Source: Janibacter cremeus (GTDB lineage Bacteria > Actinomycetota > Actinomycetes > Actinomycetales > Dermatophilaceae). From it: a stretch of DNA of 64,000 nt. Positions 1 to 18,542 of the stretch are shown piece after piece. A program made the position numbers and the translations under genes. Position 1 is the first letter of the stretch. Each line of letters starts with the position of its first letter. The notes beneath the pieces are model-generated. The model was not told the DNA's origin and did no database searches. It worked only from the letters and a program-made list of their open reading frames with translations. The stretch covers positions 1,240,001 to 1,304,000 of the forward strand of contig NZ_CP115184.1 of assembly GCF_029395675.1 (NCBI RefSeq), given 5' to 3'.

Positions 1-4540
<4,540 letters not shown>

Positions 4541-4843
4541 TGATAAAAACCCCCACCCCCAGCCACAAAGGACCAGGAACGAGAGCCAATCAATAACCCA
4601 ACAAAGGGCCTAAAATCCCGGCTGAGCAAGAACAACTAGCAAAATAAACTGCTAATCATCTCAATCAACCAAAAGAAAATGCTCCCCAACCAAACCAACC
4701 CACACCCACACGGGCACAGGCCAGATCAGCCAAGAAACGAGGTATTGGCATCGATCATTTGACACGCTGTTGAGTTCTCAAGATTCACACGCACACCCCA
4801 CACAACCCACCAACCGGCGACCTGCACAAGGGGCAACTTCTCC
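4541..4843 (-). other. rrn leader region
   Basis: About 300 bp between the main rrn promoter and mature 16S. It is less GC-rich than its surroundings (AACAA/CAAC runs) and carries no gene. The complement of 4767-4783 contains TTGAGAACTCAACAG, a BoxA-like antitermination or processing element matching the one ahead of 23S. Confidence 0.7.
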
Positions 4844-4871
4844 ATCTTACTGTGTGTCGCTGCAGTGTCAA
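4844..4871 (-). promoter_or_regulatory. Main rrn promoter
   Basis: On the minus strand: -35 TTGACA (4871-4866), 16-nt spacer, -10 TAAGAT (4849-4844). The -35 is a perfect consensus and the -10 is near consensus. It is the strongest sigma-70-type promoter in the window, as expected for rRNA. Transcription would start near 4837. Confidence 0.85.
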
Positions 4872-4932
4872 CCTCGCTGCTCTCGTACCTGATCGGAGGA
4901 GACCAGCAGATTGGCCTCTGCGGCGACTTCCC

Positions 4933-4962
4933 ACCTTAGCAGCCTGGCTGCCTCGGCTCCAA
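4933..4962 (-). promoter_or_regulatory. Possible second rrn promoter
   Basis: Minus strand: -35 TTGGAG (4962-4957), 18-nt spacer, -10 TAAGGT (4938-4933), upstream of the main rrn promoter. Multiple tandem promoters are usual for actinobacterial rrn operons. Otherwise the 4872-5156 interval shows no gene. Confidence 0.5.
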
Positions 4963-5098
4963 CTCGGTTGCGCTGCGCACCTGGGTGCTCACGATCCGTG
5001 TCGGATGGGGATCAACTCGGCGGGACCGGCCTACTTGGTGCGACCCTGCAAGGGCCACCACTTGGTGTCCGTTCCTCCCTCTCGGGCTGACAGATGAA

Positions 5099-5128
5099 AC
5101 ATTAGATCACCCGTCGGCCCGACACCAA
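5099..5128 (-). promoter_or_regulatory. Possible distal rrn promoter
   Basis: Minus strand: -35 TTGGTG (5128-5123), 18-nt spacer, -10 TAATGT (5104-5099), just downstream of the tyrS stop. A weaker match than the two nearer ones. It could instead be unused sequence. Confidence 0.35.
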
Positions 5129-5156
5129 ATCGGCGCTGGGGCAGGCGCTTTCGTCC

Positions 5157-6416
5157 TCAGCTCAACCGCGCAGCGGCCAGGTTCTTGCGGCCGCGACGCA
5201 CGACGGCCACGCGGTTGTGGAGGTAGTCCCCCGGTCCGAGCAGGTAGCCCTCGTCCCCCACCTTGTCGCCATTGATCGAGACCGCTCCGTCGCCGATGGC
5301 CCGACGTGCAGCCTTCTTCGAGTCCACGAGGCCGGTGGCCACGAGGGCGTCGAGGAGTCCGGTGCCCGCCGGCACGTCCGCCCCGGGGAGCTCACGGGTC
5401 GCGTCGACGAGTGTCTGCTCGTCCAGGGCGCGCACGTCCCCCTTGCCGAAGAGCGCCTCCGATGCCGCCTGGACCGAGGCCGTGGCCTGCTCCCCGTGGA
5501 CGAGCGTGGTCATGTCCGCGGCCAGGGTGCGCTGGGCCGCGCGCCGCCAGGGCTCGTCGGCCACGAGGCGCTCGAGCTCGACCACCTCCTCGTGGGTGCG
5601 GTCCGTGAAGACCTTGAGCAGCTTGACCACCGAGGCGTCCTCGACGTTGACCCAGTACTGGTAGAAGGCATACGGGCTGGTCATCTGCGCGTCGAGCCAG
5701 ACCGCGTTGCCCTCGGACTTGCCGAACTTGTTCCCGTGGGCGTCGGTGATCAACGGAGTCGTCAGCAGGTGCACCGACTCCCCCTCGGCGCGGTGGATGA
5801 GGTCGGACCCGGCCGTGAGGTTGCCCCACTGGTCCTGGCCACCGGTCTGCAGCGTGCACCCGTACTCCCGGAAGAGCTCCAGGAAGTCGAGCCCCTGCAG
5901 GATCTGGTAGCTGAACTCGGTGTAGGAGATCCCCTCGTCGCTGTTGAGACGTGCGGCCACGGCGTCCTTGCGCACCATCTGGTTGACGCGGAAGTGCTTG
6001 CCGACGTCCCGCAGGAAGTCCAGGGCGGACATCGGCGCGGTCCAGTCGAGGTTGTTCACCGTGATCGCGGCGTTGCTCCCCTCGAAGTCGAGGAAGGGCC
6101 GGACCTGTTCCTGGATCCGGGCCACCCACTCGGCGGTCTGCTCCTTGGTCTTCAGCACCCGCTCCGCCGTCGGGCGCGGGTCGCCGATGAGTCCGGTCGA
6201 ACCACCGACGAGGCAGATGACGCGGTGGCCCGCCCGCTGCAGGTGACGCAGCACGATCAGCTGGACCAGGTTGCCGAAGTGCAGGGACGGCGCCGTGGGG
6301 TCGAACCCGCAGTACAGGGTGACCGGTCCGTCGGCGAGCGCCTGTCGCAAGGCGGCCTCGTCCGTGGTCTGGGCCACCAGTCCACGCCACTGCAGCTCGT
6401 CGAGGATGTCGGTCAC
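5157..6416 (-). CDS. tyrS: Tyrosyl-tRNA synthetase
   Basis: Class I aminoacyl-tRNA synthetase that charges tRNA-Tyr in the cytoplasm; 419 aa, the normal bacterial length. The HIGH signature appears as HFGN within residues 36-49, the KMSKS loop as KFGKS near 229-233, and an S4-type RNA-binding domain closes the protein (SKKAARRAI...). The frame stays open well upstream. The start is set at GTG (6414-6416), which follows a GGAAGG ribosome binding site and begins the conserved N-terminus (TDILDELQWRGL). It lies just upstream of, and in the same direction as, the rrn operon. No T-box-like leader was seen. Confidence 0.95.
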   Translation of the reverse strand: MTDILDELQWRGLVAQTTDEAALRQALADGPVTLYCGFDPTAPSLHFGNLVQLIVLRHLQRAGHRVICLVGGSTGLIGDPRPTAERVLKTKEQTAEWVARIQEQVRPFLDFEGSNAAITVNNLDWTAPMSALDFLRDVGKHFRVNQMVRKDAVAARLNSDEGISYTEFSYQILQGLDFLELFREYGCTLQTGGQDQWGNLTAGSDLIHRAEGESVHLLTTPLITDAHGNKFGKSEGNAVWLDAQMTSPYAFYQYWVNVEDASVVKLLKVFTDRTHEEVVELERLVADEPWRRAAQRTLAADMTTLVHGEQATASVQAASEALFGKGDVRALDEQTLVDATRELPGADVPAGTGLLDALVATGLVDSKKAARRAIGDGAVSINGDKVGDEGYLLGPGDYLHNRVAVVRRGRKNLAAARLS

Positions 6417-6557
6417 GGTGGTCTCGGTCCTTCCCGGAGGGGTTCGGGCGCCCTGCTGGCCGTCCGGGGACAGCCTGCCATGCACCACCTCGCCCCCGTG
6501 GAGGGGCACCGATCCGGCATGTGGAACGGGGGGTGACGCCCGCGGGCCAATGTGGGC

Positions 6558-6576
6558 TAAGGTATGCCTTGCCTCA
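6558..6576 (+). promoter_or_regulatory. IdeR/DtxR-type iron box upstream of bfd-bfr
   Basis: TAAGGTATGCCTTGCCTCA matches 16 of 19 positions of the actinobacterial iron-box consensus (TWAGGTWAGSCTWACCTWA). It ends 20 bp before the bfd start codon. IdeR and DtxR bind such boxes when iron is plentiful. They repress uptake genes but can activate ferritin genes, so the direction of control here is inferred, not seen. Confidence 0.7.
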
Positions 6577-6595
6577 CCAATGAAGGGAGATCCTC

Positions 6596-6817
6596 GTGAT
6601 CGTGTGCAACTGTGCCGTCGTCGGCGACAAGCAGATCGCTGCCGCGGCGGCCGACGGCGCGAGCACCCTCTCCCAGGTGTGCGCCAGCACCGGAGCGGGC
6701 CGCGATTGCGGCGCGTGTGTCTTCTCCGTTCGACGCATTCTCTGCGACACTGTGGGTTCCGAGGGTCCGCAGGACTCACACCCCACTGTCGCGGAGGTCG
6801 AACGTGCAGCCAGTTGA
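6596..6817 (+). CDS. bfd: Bacterioferritin-associated ferredoxin (Bfd-like)
   Basis: A 73-aa [2Fe-2S] protein that in the known family passes electrons to bacterioferritin so stored iron can be released. The cluster ligands Cys4, Cys6, Cys38 and Cys41 follow the CxC...CxxC spacing of Bfd. The GTG start at 6596 follows a GAAGGGAGA ribosome binding site. The 3' end overlaps the start of bfr by 14 nt, so the two are co-translated. An iron box lies just upstream. Function is assigned from the motif and from pairing with bfr. Confidence 0.88.
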   Translation: MIVCNCAVVGDKQIAAAAADGASTLSQVCASTGAGRDCGACVFSVRRILCDTVGSEGPQDSHPTVAEVERAAS

Positions 6818-7278
6818 CCCGAGGGTCGTCACCCTCCTGAACGAGGCGCTCACCATCGAGCTGACCGTCGTCAACGGTTACTTCCTCAACGCACGCATGC
6901 TCGACAACTGGGGCCTCCCGCGCCTCGGGAAGGTCTTCTACGACCTGTCGATCGGCGAGATGAAGGATGCGGACGAGCTCATCGAGCGCATCCTGATGTT
7001 CGACGGTCACCCCAACGTGCAGAAGCTGAACAACATCCAGGTCGGCGAGAACGCCGTCGAGATGCTGGAGCTGGCCCTGGCCAGCGAGGTGCACGCCATC
7101 AAGACTTTCAACGCCGCCGCCCACGAGTGCCACGGGTTCGGGGACCACGCCACGGCCAACGTCTTCGAGGAGATGGCCCGCGACGAGGAGGCCCACGCCG
7201 ACTGGTTCGAGGCCCAGCTCGACGCGTGCACGCGCGTCGGCATGGAGAACTACCTCGCCCAGCAGGTGGACGTCTCCG

Positions 7279-7292
<14 letters not shown>
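6804..7292 (+). CDS. bfr: Bacterioferritin
   Basis: Iron-storage haem ferritin, 162 aa, expected to form a 24-mer cage in the cytoplasm. The GTG start at 6804 lies inside the end of bfd behind GGAGG. Ungapped comparison with E. coli Bfr (offset +1, from memory) keeps haem ligand Met53 and ferroxidase residues Glu19, Glu52, Glu95, Glu128 and His131. The position of ferroxidase His54 is Asp55 here (EMKDAD instead of EMKHAD), so the di-iron site may be altered. The 3' end overlaps the convergent mpg gene by 14 nt. Confidence 0.93.
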
Positions 7293-9897
<2,605 letters not shown>

Positions 9898-9901
<4 letters not shown>

Positions 9902-10836
9902 GACGAGGCGGTCAGGAGGAAGGTCATCAGGGCCTTCTGCGCGTGCAGGCGGTTCTCCGCCTCGTCCCAGACGACCGATTGGTCACCGTCGATGACCTCG
10001 GCCTCGATCTCCAGGCCGCGGTAGGCCGGGAGGCAGTGCAGGACGATCGCGTCGGGGGCGGCGTGCGCGAGCAGCTCCCGGGTGACGGCGAAGGGGGCGA
10101 AGGGCGAGGTCTCGCCGGTGCGGTCCCCCTTCTCGCCCTCCATGCCCATGGACACCCACGTGTCGGTGGCGACGACGTCGGCCCCGGAGACCGCACCCAC
10201 CGGGTCGTCGGTGACCAGGACGGAGCCGCCCTGCTCCCCGGCGATCGCCTGCGCCCGGGCGAGGACGTCGGCGGTCGGGTGGTGGGTCGTGGGCGTGCCG
10301 ATGCGCACGTGCATGCCGGCCATCGCACAGGAGAGCAGGTAGGAGTGCGCCATGTTGTTGGCACCGTCCCCGACGTAGGCGAGGGTGCGGCCGGCGGTAC
10401 CGCCCTTGTGCTCGCGGATCGTCAGCAGGTCGGCGAGCAGCTGGCACGGGTGGTAGTCATCGGTGAGGGCGTTGATCACCGGGACGTCGACGTGGGCCGC
10501 GAGCTCCTCGAGACGGTCCTGGCCGTGGGTGCGCCAGACGATGGCACTGACCTGGCGGCCGATGACCCGGGCCACGTCCGCGATGGACTCACGGGTGCCG
10601 ATCTGGGCGAGGCTGCCGTCGACCGACATCGGGTAGCCCCCCAGCTCCGCCACGCCGGTGGCGAAGGAGAGCTGGGTGCGCAGCGTGGGCTTGTCGAAGA
10701 TGACGGCGACGGCCCGGGGGCCGGCGAGGGGCTGCTCCGCGTGGCGCTCGGCCTTCAGGCGTGCGGCCAGGTCGAGGACGGTTGCCTGCTCGGCGGGGGT
10801 GAGGTCGTCGTCGGCGAGCATGTGGCGGGCGCTCAT
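9898..10836 (-). CDS. argF: Ornithine carbamoyltransferase
   Basis: Makes citrulline from ornithine and carbamoyl phosphate; 312 aa. The carbamoyl-phosphate loop reads DKPTLRTQ rather than the classical STRTR. The other motifs are standard: WRTHGQ, HPCQLLADL, and HCLPAYRG for ornithine binding and catalysis. ATGA overlaps link it to argD upstream and argR downstream. Given the arg cluster, the biosynthetic role is clear. Confidence 0.95.
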
Positions 10837-12050
10837 GGGGTCTCCGGGGTGGGCTGGGTGGCCGCGTCGAGGATCGCCGGGAGGGCGTCGACGAAGGTCG
10901 CGAGCTGGTCGGTCGTGATGATCAGGGGTGGGGCCAGGCGCAGGGCGTCGGGCGCCACCGGGTTGACGATGAAACCGTGGGACCGCGCCGTGGCCGCGAC
11001 GGCCGGTGCGATCGGCTCGGTGAGCCGGATCGCTCGCAGCAGCCCCGCTCCGCGCACCCCCGCGACCAGCGGGTGGTCGAGCGCGGCGACCCGGTCGGCG
11101 AGGAACTGGCCTGCCTGTGCGGCGTGCTCGATGAGCCCCTCCGACTCGATGGTCCCGATGACGGCGAGCGCTGCGCTGCAGGCCAGGGGGTTGCCACCGA
11201 AGGTGGAGCCGTGCTGGCCGGCCGTGAGCAGACCGGTGACGTCGGGGCCGAAGGTGACCAGGCCACCGATCGGCACGCCTCCCCCCAGCCCCTTGGCCAC
11301 CGCCATGGCGTCCGGGACGACGCCCTCGAGCTGGTGGGCGAACCAGGCGCCCGTGCGCGCGATCCCGGTCTGGATCTCGTCGAGGACGAGCAGGGCGCCC
11401 GCCTCGCGCGTGATCTCCCGGGCCGCGGCGAGGTAGCCGGCCGGGGTCGGCACCACACCGGCCTCCCCCTGGATCGGCTCGAGCAGGACCATCGCGGTGT
11501 CCGGCCCGACGGCGGCGCGCAGCGCGTCGACGTCCCCCGCAGGGACGTGGGTGACGCCGGGCAGGAGCGGCTCGAAGGGCTCGCGGTAGGCCGCCTTGTG
11601 GGTCAGGGTCACGGCGCCGGTGGTGCGTCCGTGGAAGGCCCCACTCGCGGCGACGATGCCCGTGCGACCGGTGCGGCGGGAGAGCTTGATCGCGGTCTCG
11701 ATGGCCTCGGACCCGCTGTTGGCGAAGAAGACGCCGGAGCCCTCGGGCGCCTCGGCGATCCGCAGCAGCGCCTCGGCCGCCTCGACCTGCGCGGGCGTGG
11801 TGAAGAAGTTGCTCACGTGCAGCGCGGTCCGGGCCTGCATCGAGACCGCGGTGACGAGGGCGGGGTGGCCGTGGCCCAGGGCGTTGACGGCGATGCCCCC
11901 GAGCAGGTCGAGGTAGCGGTTGCCGTCGACGTCCCAGACGTACGCGCCGTCGCCGTGGGAGAGGACGAGCCCGGGGACGCCGAAGACGCCGATGTGGCTG
12001 GCGCGGTAGCGCTCGAGGAGAGCCTGCTGGTCCGTGGACACGGTGGTCAT
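10833..12050 (-). CDS. argD: Acetylornithine aminotransferase
   Basis: PLP-dependent class III aminotransferase of 405 aa that makes N-acetylornithine. Motifs: [12 protein letters not shown] for cofactor phosphate, [26 protein letters not shown], and the Schiff-base lysine Lys253 in VAKGLGGG. The ATG start overlaps the argB stop as ATGA and the stop overlaps argF in the same way. In actinobacteria the enzyme may also serve lysine synthesis, which cannot be judged here. Confidence 0.95.
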   Translation of the reverse strand: MTTVSTDQQALLERYRASHIGVFGVPGLVLSHGDGAYVWDVDGNRYLDLLGGIAVNALGHGHPALVTAVSMQARTALHVSNFFTTPAQVEAAEALLRIAEAPEGSGVFFANSGSEAIETAIKLSRRTGRTGIVAASGAFHGRTTGAVTLTHKAAYREPFEPLLPGVTHVPAGDVDALRAAVGPDTAMVLLEPIQGEAGVVPTPAGYLAAAREITREAGALLVLDEIQTGIARTGAWFAHQLEGVVPDAMAVAKGLGGGVPIGGLVTFGPDVTGLLTAGQHGSTFGGNPLACSAALAVIGTIESEGLIEHAAQAGQFLADRVAALDHPLVAGVRGAGLLRAIRLTEPIAPAVAATARSHGFIVNPVAPDALRLAPPLIITTDQLATFVDALPAILDAATQPTPETP

Positions 12051-13030
12051 GAGGGGTTGCCCTCTCCTTCTGCGTCGTCGTCCGATTCGCCGGTGGCCCC
12101 GGAGTCCACGTCGTCGGGCAGGATCATCGTCCCGAAGCCCTCGGAGGTGAAGATCTCCAGCAGCATGGAGTGCGGCTGGCGTCCGTCGACGACGTGGGCC
12201 TGCGGGACCCCCTTCGTCACGGCCCTGATGCACGCCTCGAGCTTGGGGATCATCCCCGTGTCGACCCGGTCGAGCAGGGCACGGGCACCGGAGACGGACA
12301 GGTGCGACAGCAGCGAGTCCCGGTCGGGCCAGTCGGCGTAGATGCCCTCCACGTCGGTGAGGACCACGAGCTTCTGGGCGCGCAGGGCGACGGCCAGCGC
12401 GGAGGCCGCGGTGTCGGCGTTGACGTTGAGCACCTGCCCGTCGACGTCGAGGTCCGGCGCGATCGTGGAGACGACCGGGATGCGGCCGGCGTCGAGGATG
12501 TCGAGGACCGCGGCCGGATCGACCGACTCGACGTCGCCGACGAGCCCGATGTCGACGCTCTCCCCGTCGACCTCCAGCCGGCGGCGGCGACCGCCGAAGA
12601 GCCCGGCGTCCTCGCCCGACATGCCGACGGCGACGGGGCCGTGCTGGTTGAGCAGGCCGACGAGCTCTCGGCCGACCTGGCCGGTGAGCACCATCCGCAC
12701 GACGTCCATGACCTCGGGGGTGGTGACGCGCAGGCCACCCTTGAACTCGCTCGCCAGACCGAGACGGTCGAGCATCGCCTGGATCTGGGGGCCGCCGCCG
12801 TGGACCACGACCGGGCGCAGGCCGGCGTAGCGCAGGAAGACGATGTCCTGGGCGAAGGCGGCCTTGAGCTCGTCGTCGGTCATGGCGTTGCCGCCGTACT
12901 TGATCACGACGAGCGCCCCGCGGAACTGCTCGAGCCAGGGCAGGGCCTCGACGAGTGTCGTCGCCTTGCTCCGGGCCACGCGCAGCGCCGCGGCGTCGAT
13001 CGCGCCGCGCAGGGTGGTGTCCGAGTGCAT
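12047..13030 (-). CDS. argB: Acetylglutamate kinase
   Basis: Phosphorylates N-acetylglutamate, the usual feedback-controlled step. 327 aa, longer than the typical ~295 because of an acidic C-terminal tail rich in Asp and Glu. Core motifs: VIKYGGNAM near the N-terminus, [16 protein letters not shown] and LTDVEGIY. The N-terminal helix preceding the core resembles arginine-sensitive enzymes. The ATG start follows GAGGAAG. A 35-nt gap separates it from argJ, the only real gap in the arg cluster. Confidence 0.95.
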   Translation of the reverse strand: MHSDTTLRGAIDAAALRVARSKATTLVEALPWLEQFRGALVVIKYGGNAMTDDELKAAFAQDIVFLRYAGLRPVVVHGGGPQIQAMLDRLGLASEFKGGLRVTTPEVMDVVRMVLTGQVGRELVGLLNQHGPVAVGMSGEDAGLFGGRRRRLEVDGESVDIGLVGDVESVDPAAVLDILDAGRIPVVSTIAPDLDVDGQVLNVNADTAASALAVALRAQKLVVLTDVEGIYADWPDRDSLLSHLSVSGARALLDRVDTGMIPKLEACIRAVTKGVPQAHVVDGRQPHSMLLEIFTSEGFGTMILPDDVDSGATGESDDDAEGEGNPS

Positions 13031-13065
13031 TGTGGTGCTCTTCCTCGTGCGTCGGGCGGAGTGCG

Positions 13066-15294
<2,229 letters not shown>

Positions 15295-16026
15295 TCAGCC
15301 GAGCGGGTCGTCCGCGCCGTAGGGGAACAGCCCCACCGTCCGGGCCTGCGGCTGCAGCGCCGGGGTCGCCGCCTCCAGCGCTGCGACGGTGTCCTCGCCG
15401 GCCCGGACCATGCGGCCGGACCATGCATCCAGGCGTCCGTCCACCAGCGCCAGGAAGAGCTCGATCACCTCGGTCGGATCGGTCCACTCGGTCCGCTCGT
15501 CGTGCCGCGACATCGACCGGGTCATGTCCGTGCGCACGATGCCGGGCGCCAGGTCGAAGACGTGGACCCCGCGGCCCTGCGCGGACAGGTGCGTGGCGCC
15601 GGTGATCCGGCCGAGGGCGGACTTGGAGACGTTGTACGCCGAGGCGACCTCGCCCGGCTTGGTGCCCGAGCCGGAGTTGATGTTGATGATCCGCCCTGCC
15701 CCGCGGTCGAGCATGTGCGGGAGCACGGCGCGGGTGAGCAGGTAGGGACCGCGGACGTTGACCTCGACCGTGCGCCACCAGTCGTCGGGGTCGGACTCCT
15801 CGAGCGCCACCTCGGCGTCCACGACACCGGCGTTGTTGACCAGCAGGTCGATCCGCTCGTGGCGGGCCAGCACGTCGTCGACCCAGCGCCGGACGGACGC
15901 GGCATCGGTGACGTCGGCGACGGCACTCGAGCCGCGCTCGACACGCCAGCCGGCCTCCTCGAGGGCGTCGGCGAGGAACCCGCCGATCCCCCGTGAGGCC
16001 CCCGTGACCACGGCGACCCCGGTCAT
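15295..16026 (-). CDS. Short-chain dehydrogenase/reductase
   Basis: NAD(P)-dependent oxidoreductase of unknown substrate, 243 aa. Classical SDR features: TGASRGIG cofactor loop at residues 8-15, NNAG, and the catalytic Ser with YNVSK. After the core, PGIVRTDMTRS is typical of the family. The ATG overlaps the pheT stop as ATGA, so it is co-translated with pheT, yet no link to tRNA charging or arginine is evident. Its 3' end abuts the argC -35 element. Confidence 0.85.
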   Translation of the reverse strand: MTGVAVVTGASRGIGGFLADALEEAGWRVERGSSAVADVTDAASVRRWVDDVLARHERIDLLVNNAGVVDAEVALEESDPDDWWRTVEVNVRGPYLLTRAVLPHMLDRGAGRIININSGSGTKPGEVASAYNVSKSALGRITGATHLSAQGRGVHVFDLAPGIVRTDMTRSMSRHDERTEWTDPTEVIELFLALVDGRLDAWSGRMVRAGEDTVAALEAATPALQPQARTVGLFPYGADDPLG

Positions 16027-18542
16027 CGCTGCTGCGCCCCCGTCGCCGAGGCGGCAGCCGCCACGGCCGTGTCCCGGAGCCTGCTGACCTCCTCGGTCTT
16101 CAGGGTGCGGTCGGCGCGGAAGGTCAGCCGGTAGGCGAGCGACTTGCGCCCCTCGCCCACCTGGTCACCGCGGTAGACGTCGAACAGCGTGAGCGTCTCC
16201 AGCGCCCCTCCGGCACCCGAGCGCAGGGCGGCCCCGACCGTGCCGGCCGGCACCGCCTCGTCGACGACGAGGGCGACATCGGTGTTGGCCACCGGGTAGG
16301 TCGAGAGCTGCTGCGGCCGCACCGGTTGCCCCGATGCCCCGATGAGCATGTCGAGGTCGATCTCCGCCGCGACCGTGCGCTCGGGCAGCTCCAGCCGGCC
16401 GACCACCTTGGGGTGCAGCTCGCCGGCGTGCCCGACGACGGTCCCGTCGGGCAGGGACAGTGCGACGCAGCGACCCGGGTGGAAGGGCGCCCGGGTGGTC
16501 GCCTCGACCTGGAGGTCCAGGCCGAGGGAGCTCCCGACGACGCGGGCCCAACCCACGACGTCACCGGCGTCGACCGCTCGCGCCGGGCCCCACGGCCCGG
16601 CCGGGACGGCGTGGCCGGCCGCGGCGATGGCGACGTGCCGGGGTTGGCGGGGAACCCCCTTCGTGATCCGCTCGAGGTCCTCCGCGGAGGGCAGCGCACC
16701 ACCCGGGGGCAACGGCAGGGGCGTCACCCCGCTCGCCGTGACGAGGCCGAGCTCGTAGAGGGCGACGTCCCGGTGACCACGCGAGACGTTGCGCCGCAGG
16801 GTGTCCAGCAGCGTGTCGAGGATGGAGGTGCGCATCAACGGCGCCTCCTCCTGCAGCGGGTTGGCCAGCCGGACGGTCTCCCGGCGGGGATCCTCGGGCG
16901 AGTACCCGAGGTCGTCGTGGCGCTCGGCAGCCGTGAAGGGGTAGGAGAGCACCTCGACGAGGCCGCTGCCGGCGAGCGAGCGCGCGACGACCCGACGGGC
17001 ACGCTGCTCGTGGGTCAGGCCGCGCCCGGCGCTCGCCCGCGGGACGACGGAGGGGATCTGGTCGTAGCCGCGCACGCGGGCGACCTCCTCGACGAGGTCC
17101 GGCCCGTCGACGAGGTCGGGGCGCCAGGTCGGCGGCCGGACGGTGAGAGCGTCCCCCGCATCGGTGATGGTGCAACCGATCGCGGTGAGGGTCGCGACCA
17201 CCTCCTCGCGGGGGTAGTCCAGACCGATGTAGCGCGTGGGCAGCTGCGGGTCGATGGTGACGGTCGCCGGGACGAGCGGGGCACCGACGTCGGTCACGGT
17301 CGTGTCGGCGGTACCGCCGCCGTGCTCGACGAGCAGGTCGACGGCCAGCTGCGCCGCCGCCGCCGTCACCGCGGGGTCGACCCCTCTCTCGAAGCGCTTG
17401 GACGCCTCGGTGGCCAGGCGGTGGCGACGGGCCGAGCGCGCGACGGTGACGGGGTCGAAGTGCGCGGACTCGATCAGCACGTCGGTCGTGGCCGCGGAGA
17501 CCTCGCTCGTCTCCCCACCCATGACCCCGGCGATGGCCAGCGGCGTGCTCCCCCCGTCGGTGATGAGCAGGTCCTCGGGAGTGAGGACGCGATCGACGTC
17601 GTCGAGGGTCGTCAGCCTCTCACCGGGCCGTGCCCGGCGGACCTCGATCGCCCCGGAGAGGGTGTCGAGGTCGAAGGCGTGCAGCGGCTGGCCGAGCAGC
17701 ATCATCACGTAGTTGGTCACGTCGACGGCCAGGGAGATCGGGCGCATGCCGACCTCGATGAGCCGGCGGCGCATCCACTCCGGTGAGGCGGCGGTCGCAT
17801 CGATGCCGCGGACGGTGCGCGCCACGTACCGGTCGCACCCGTCCCTGCCGTCGATCGGGGCGTCGTCGGCCAGGCGCACCTCGTACCCGGCGCCGCTCCC
17901 GTCGGCGACGGCGACGTCCGCCGGGTCGTGGAAGGCCACCCCGGCGGAGAGTGCGTACTCACGGGCGATCCCGCGCATGGAGAAGCAGTAGCCGCGGTCC
18001 GGGGTGACATTGACCTCGACGGTCTCGGCGTCCAGGCCCAGGACCGGGATGAGGTCGTCACCGGGGACCAGCCCTGCGACGACGTCCGGGCGGTCGGCCA
18101 GGTGCTCGGTGAGGACGATGATGCCGTCGTGGTCCTCCCCGAGACCGAGCTCGAGCAGGGAGCAGATCATGCCGGCACTGACGTGCCCGTAGGTCTTGCG
18201 CGCGGAGATCTCGAAGTTCCCGGGCAGGACACCACCGGGCAGGATCACCGCGACGAGGTCGCCGGCGTCGAAGTTGTGCGCGCCGCAGACGATGCCCTGC
18301 GGCTCGCCCGTGCCGTTGGCGGACCCCACGTCCACCTGGCACCAGTTGATCGTCTTGCCGTTCTTCTGCTCCTCGGGCACGCGCTCGAGGACGCGGCCGA
18401 CCACGAGCGGTCCGGTGACCCCGCCGCCGTGGATCTCCTCCTCCTCGAGACCGACGCGCACGAGGGTGGCGGCGACGTCCGCCCCCTTCGCCGCCGGCTC
18501 GACCTCGGTCAGCTCACGCAGCCACTCGATGGGGGCCCGCAT
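16023..18542 (-). CDS. pheT: Phenylalanyl-tRNA synthetase beta subunit
   Basis: Large subunit of the alpha2-beta2 enzyme, 839 aa. Order seen: N-terminal OB-fold tRNA-binding region (about 40-150, with NWCQVDVGS and GIVCGAHNF), editing B3/B4 domain (about 200-370), B5 region, catalytic-like core, and a C-terminal anticodon-binding FDX-ACB domain ending in the FRADRTLKTEEV segment. The start overlaps the pheS stop by one base (TGATG), the usual coupling that keeps the subunits equal. Confidence 0.96.
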   Translation of the reverse strand: MRAPIEWLRELTEVEPAAKGADVAATLVRVGLEEEEIHGGGVTGPLVVGRVLERVPEEQKNGKTINWCQVDVGSANGTGEPQGIVCGAHNFDAGDLVAVILPGGVLPGNFEISARKTYGHVSAGMICSLLELGLGEDHDGIIVLTEHLADRPDVVAGLVPGDDLIPVLGLDAETVEVNVTPDRGYCFSMRGIAREYALSAGVAFHDPADVAVADGSGAGYEVRLADDAPIDGRDGCDRYVARTVRGIDATAASPEWMRRRLIEVGMRPISLAVDVTNYVMMLLGQPLHAFDLDTLSGAIEVRRARPGERLTTLDDVDRVLTPEDLLITDGGSTPLAIAGVMGGETSEVSAATTDVLIESAHFDPVTVARSARRHRLATEASKRFERGVDPAVTAAAAQLAVDLLVEHGGGTADTTVTDVGAPLVPATVTIDPQLPTRYIGLDYPREEVVATLTAIGCTITDAGDALTVRPPTWRPDLVDGPDLVEEVARVRGYDQIPSVVPRASAGRGLTHEQRARRVVARSLAGSGLVEVLSYPFTAAERHDDLGYSPEDPRRETVRLANPLQEEAPLMRTSILDTLLDTLRRNVSRGHRDVALYELGLVTASGVTPLPLPPGGALPSAEDLERITKGVPRQPRHVAIAAAGHAVPAGPWGPARAVDAGDVVGWARVVGSSLGLDLQVEATTRAPFHPGRCVALSLPDGTVVGHAGELHPKVVGRLELPERTVAAEIDLDMLIGASGQPVRPQQLSTYPVANTDVALVVDEAVPAGTVGAALRSGAGGALETLTLFDVYRGDQVGEGRKSLAYRLTFRADRTLKTEEVSRLRDTAVAAAASATGAQQR

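Noticed and set aside
6417..6595. T-box or other riboswitch upstream of tyrS
   Set aside because: The region lacks the specifier stem and the T-box sequence; it is short and occupied by the iron box and bfd promoter.
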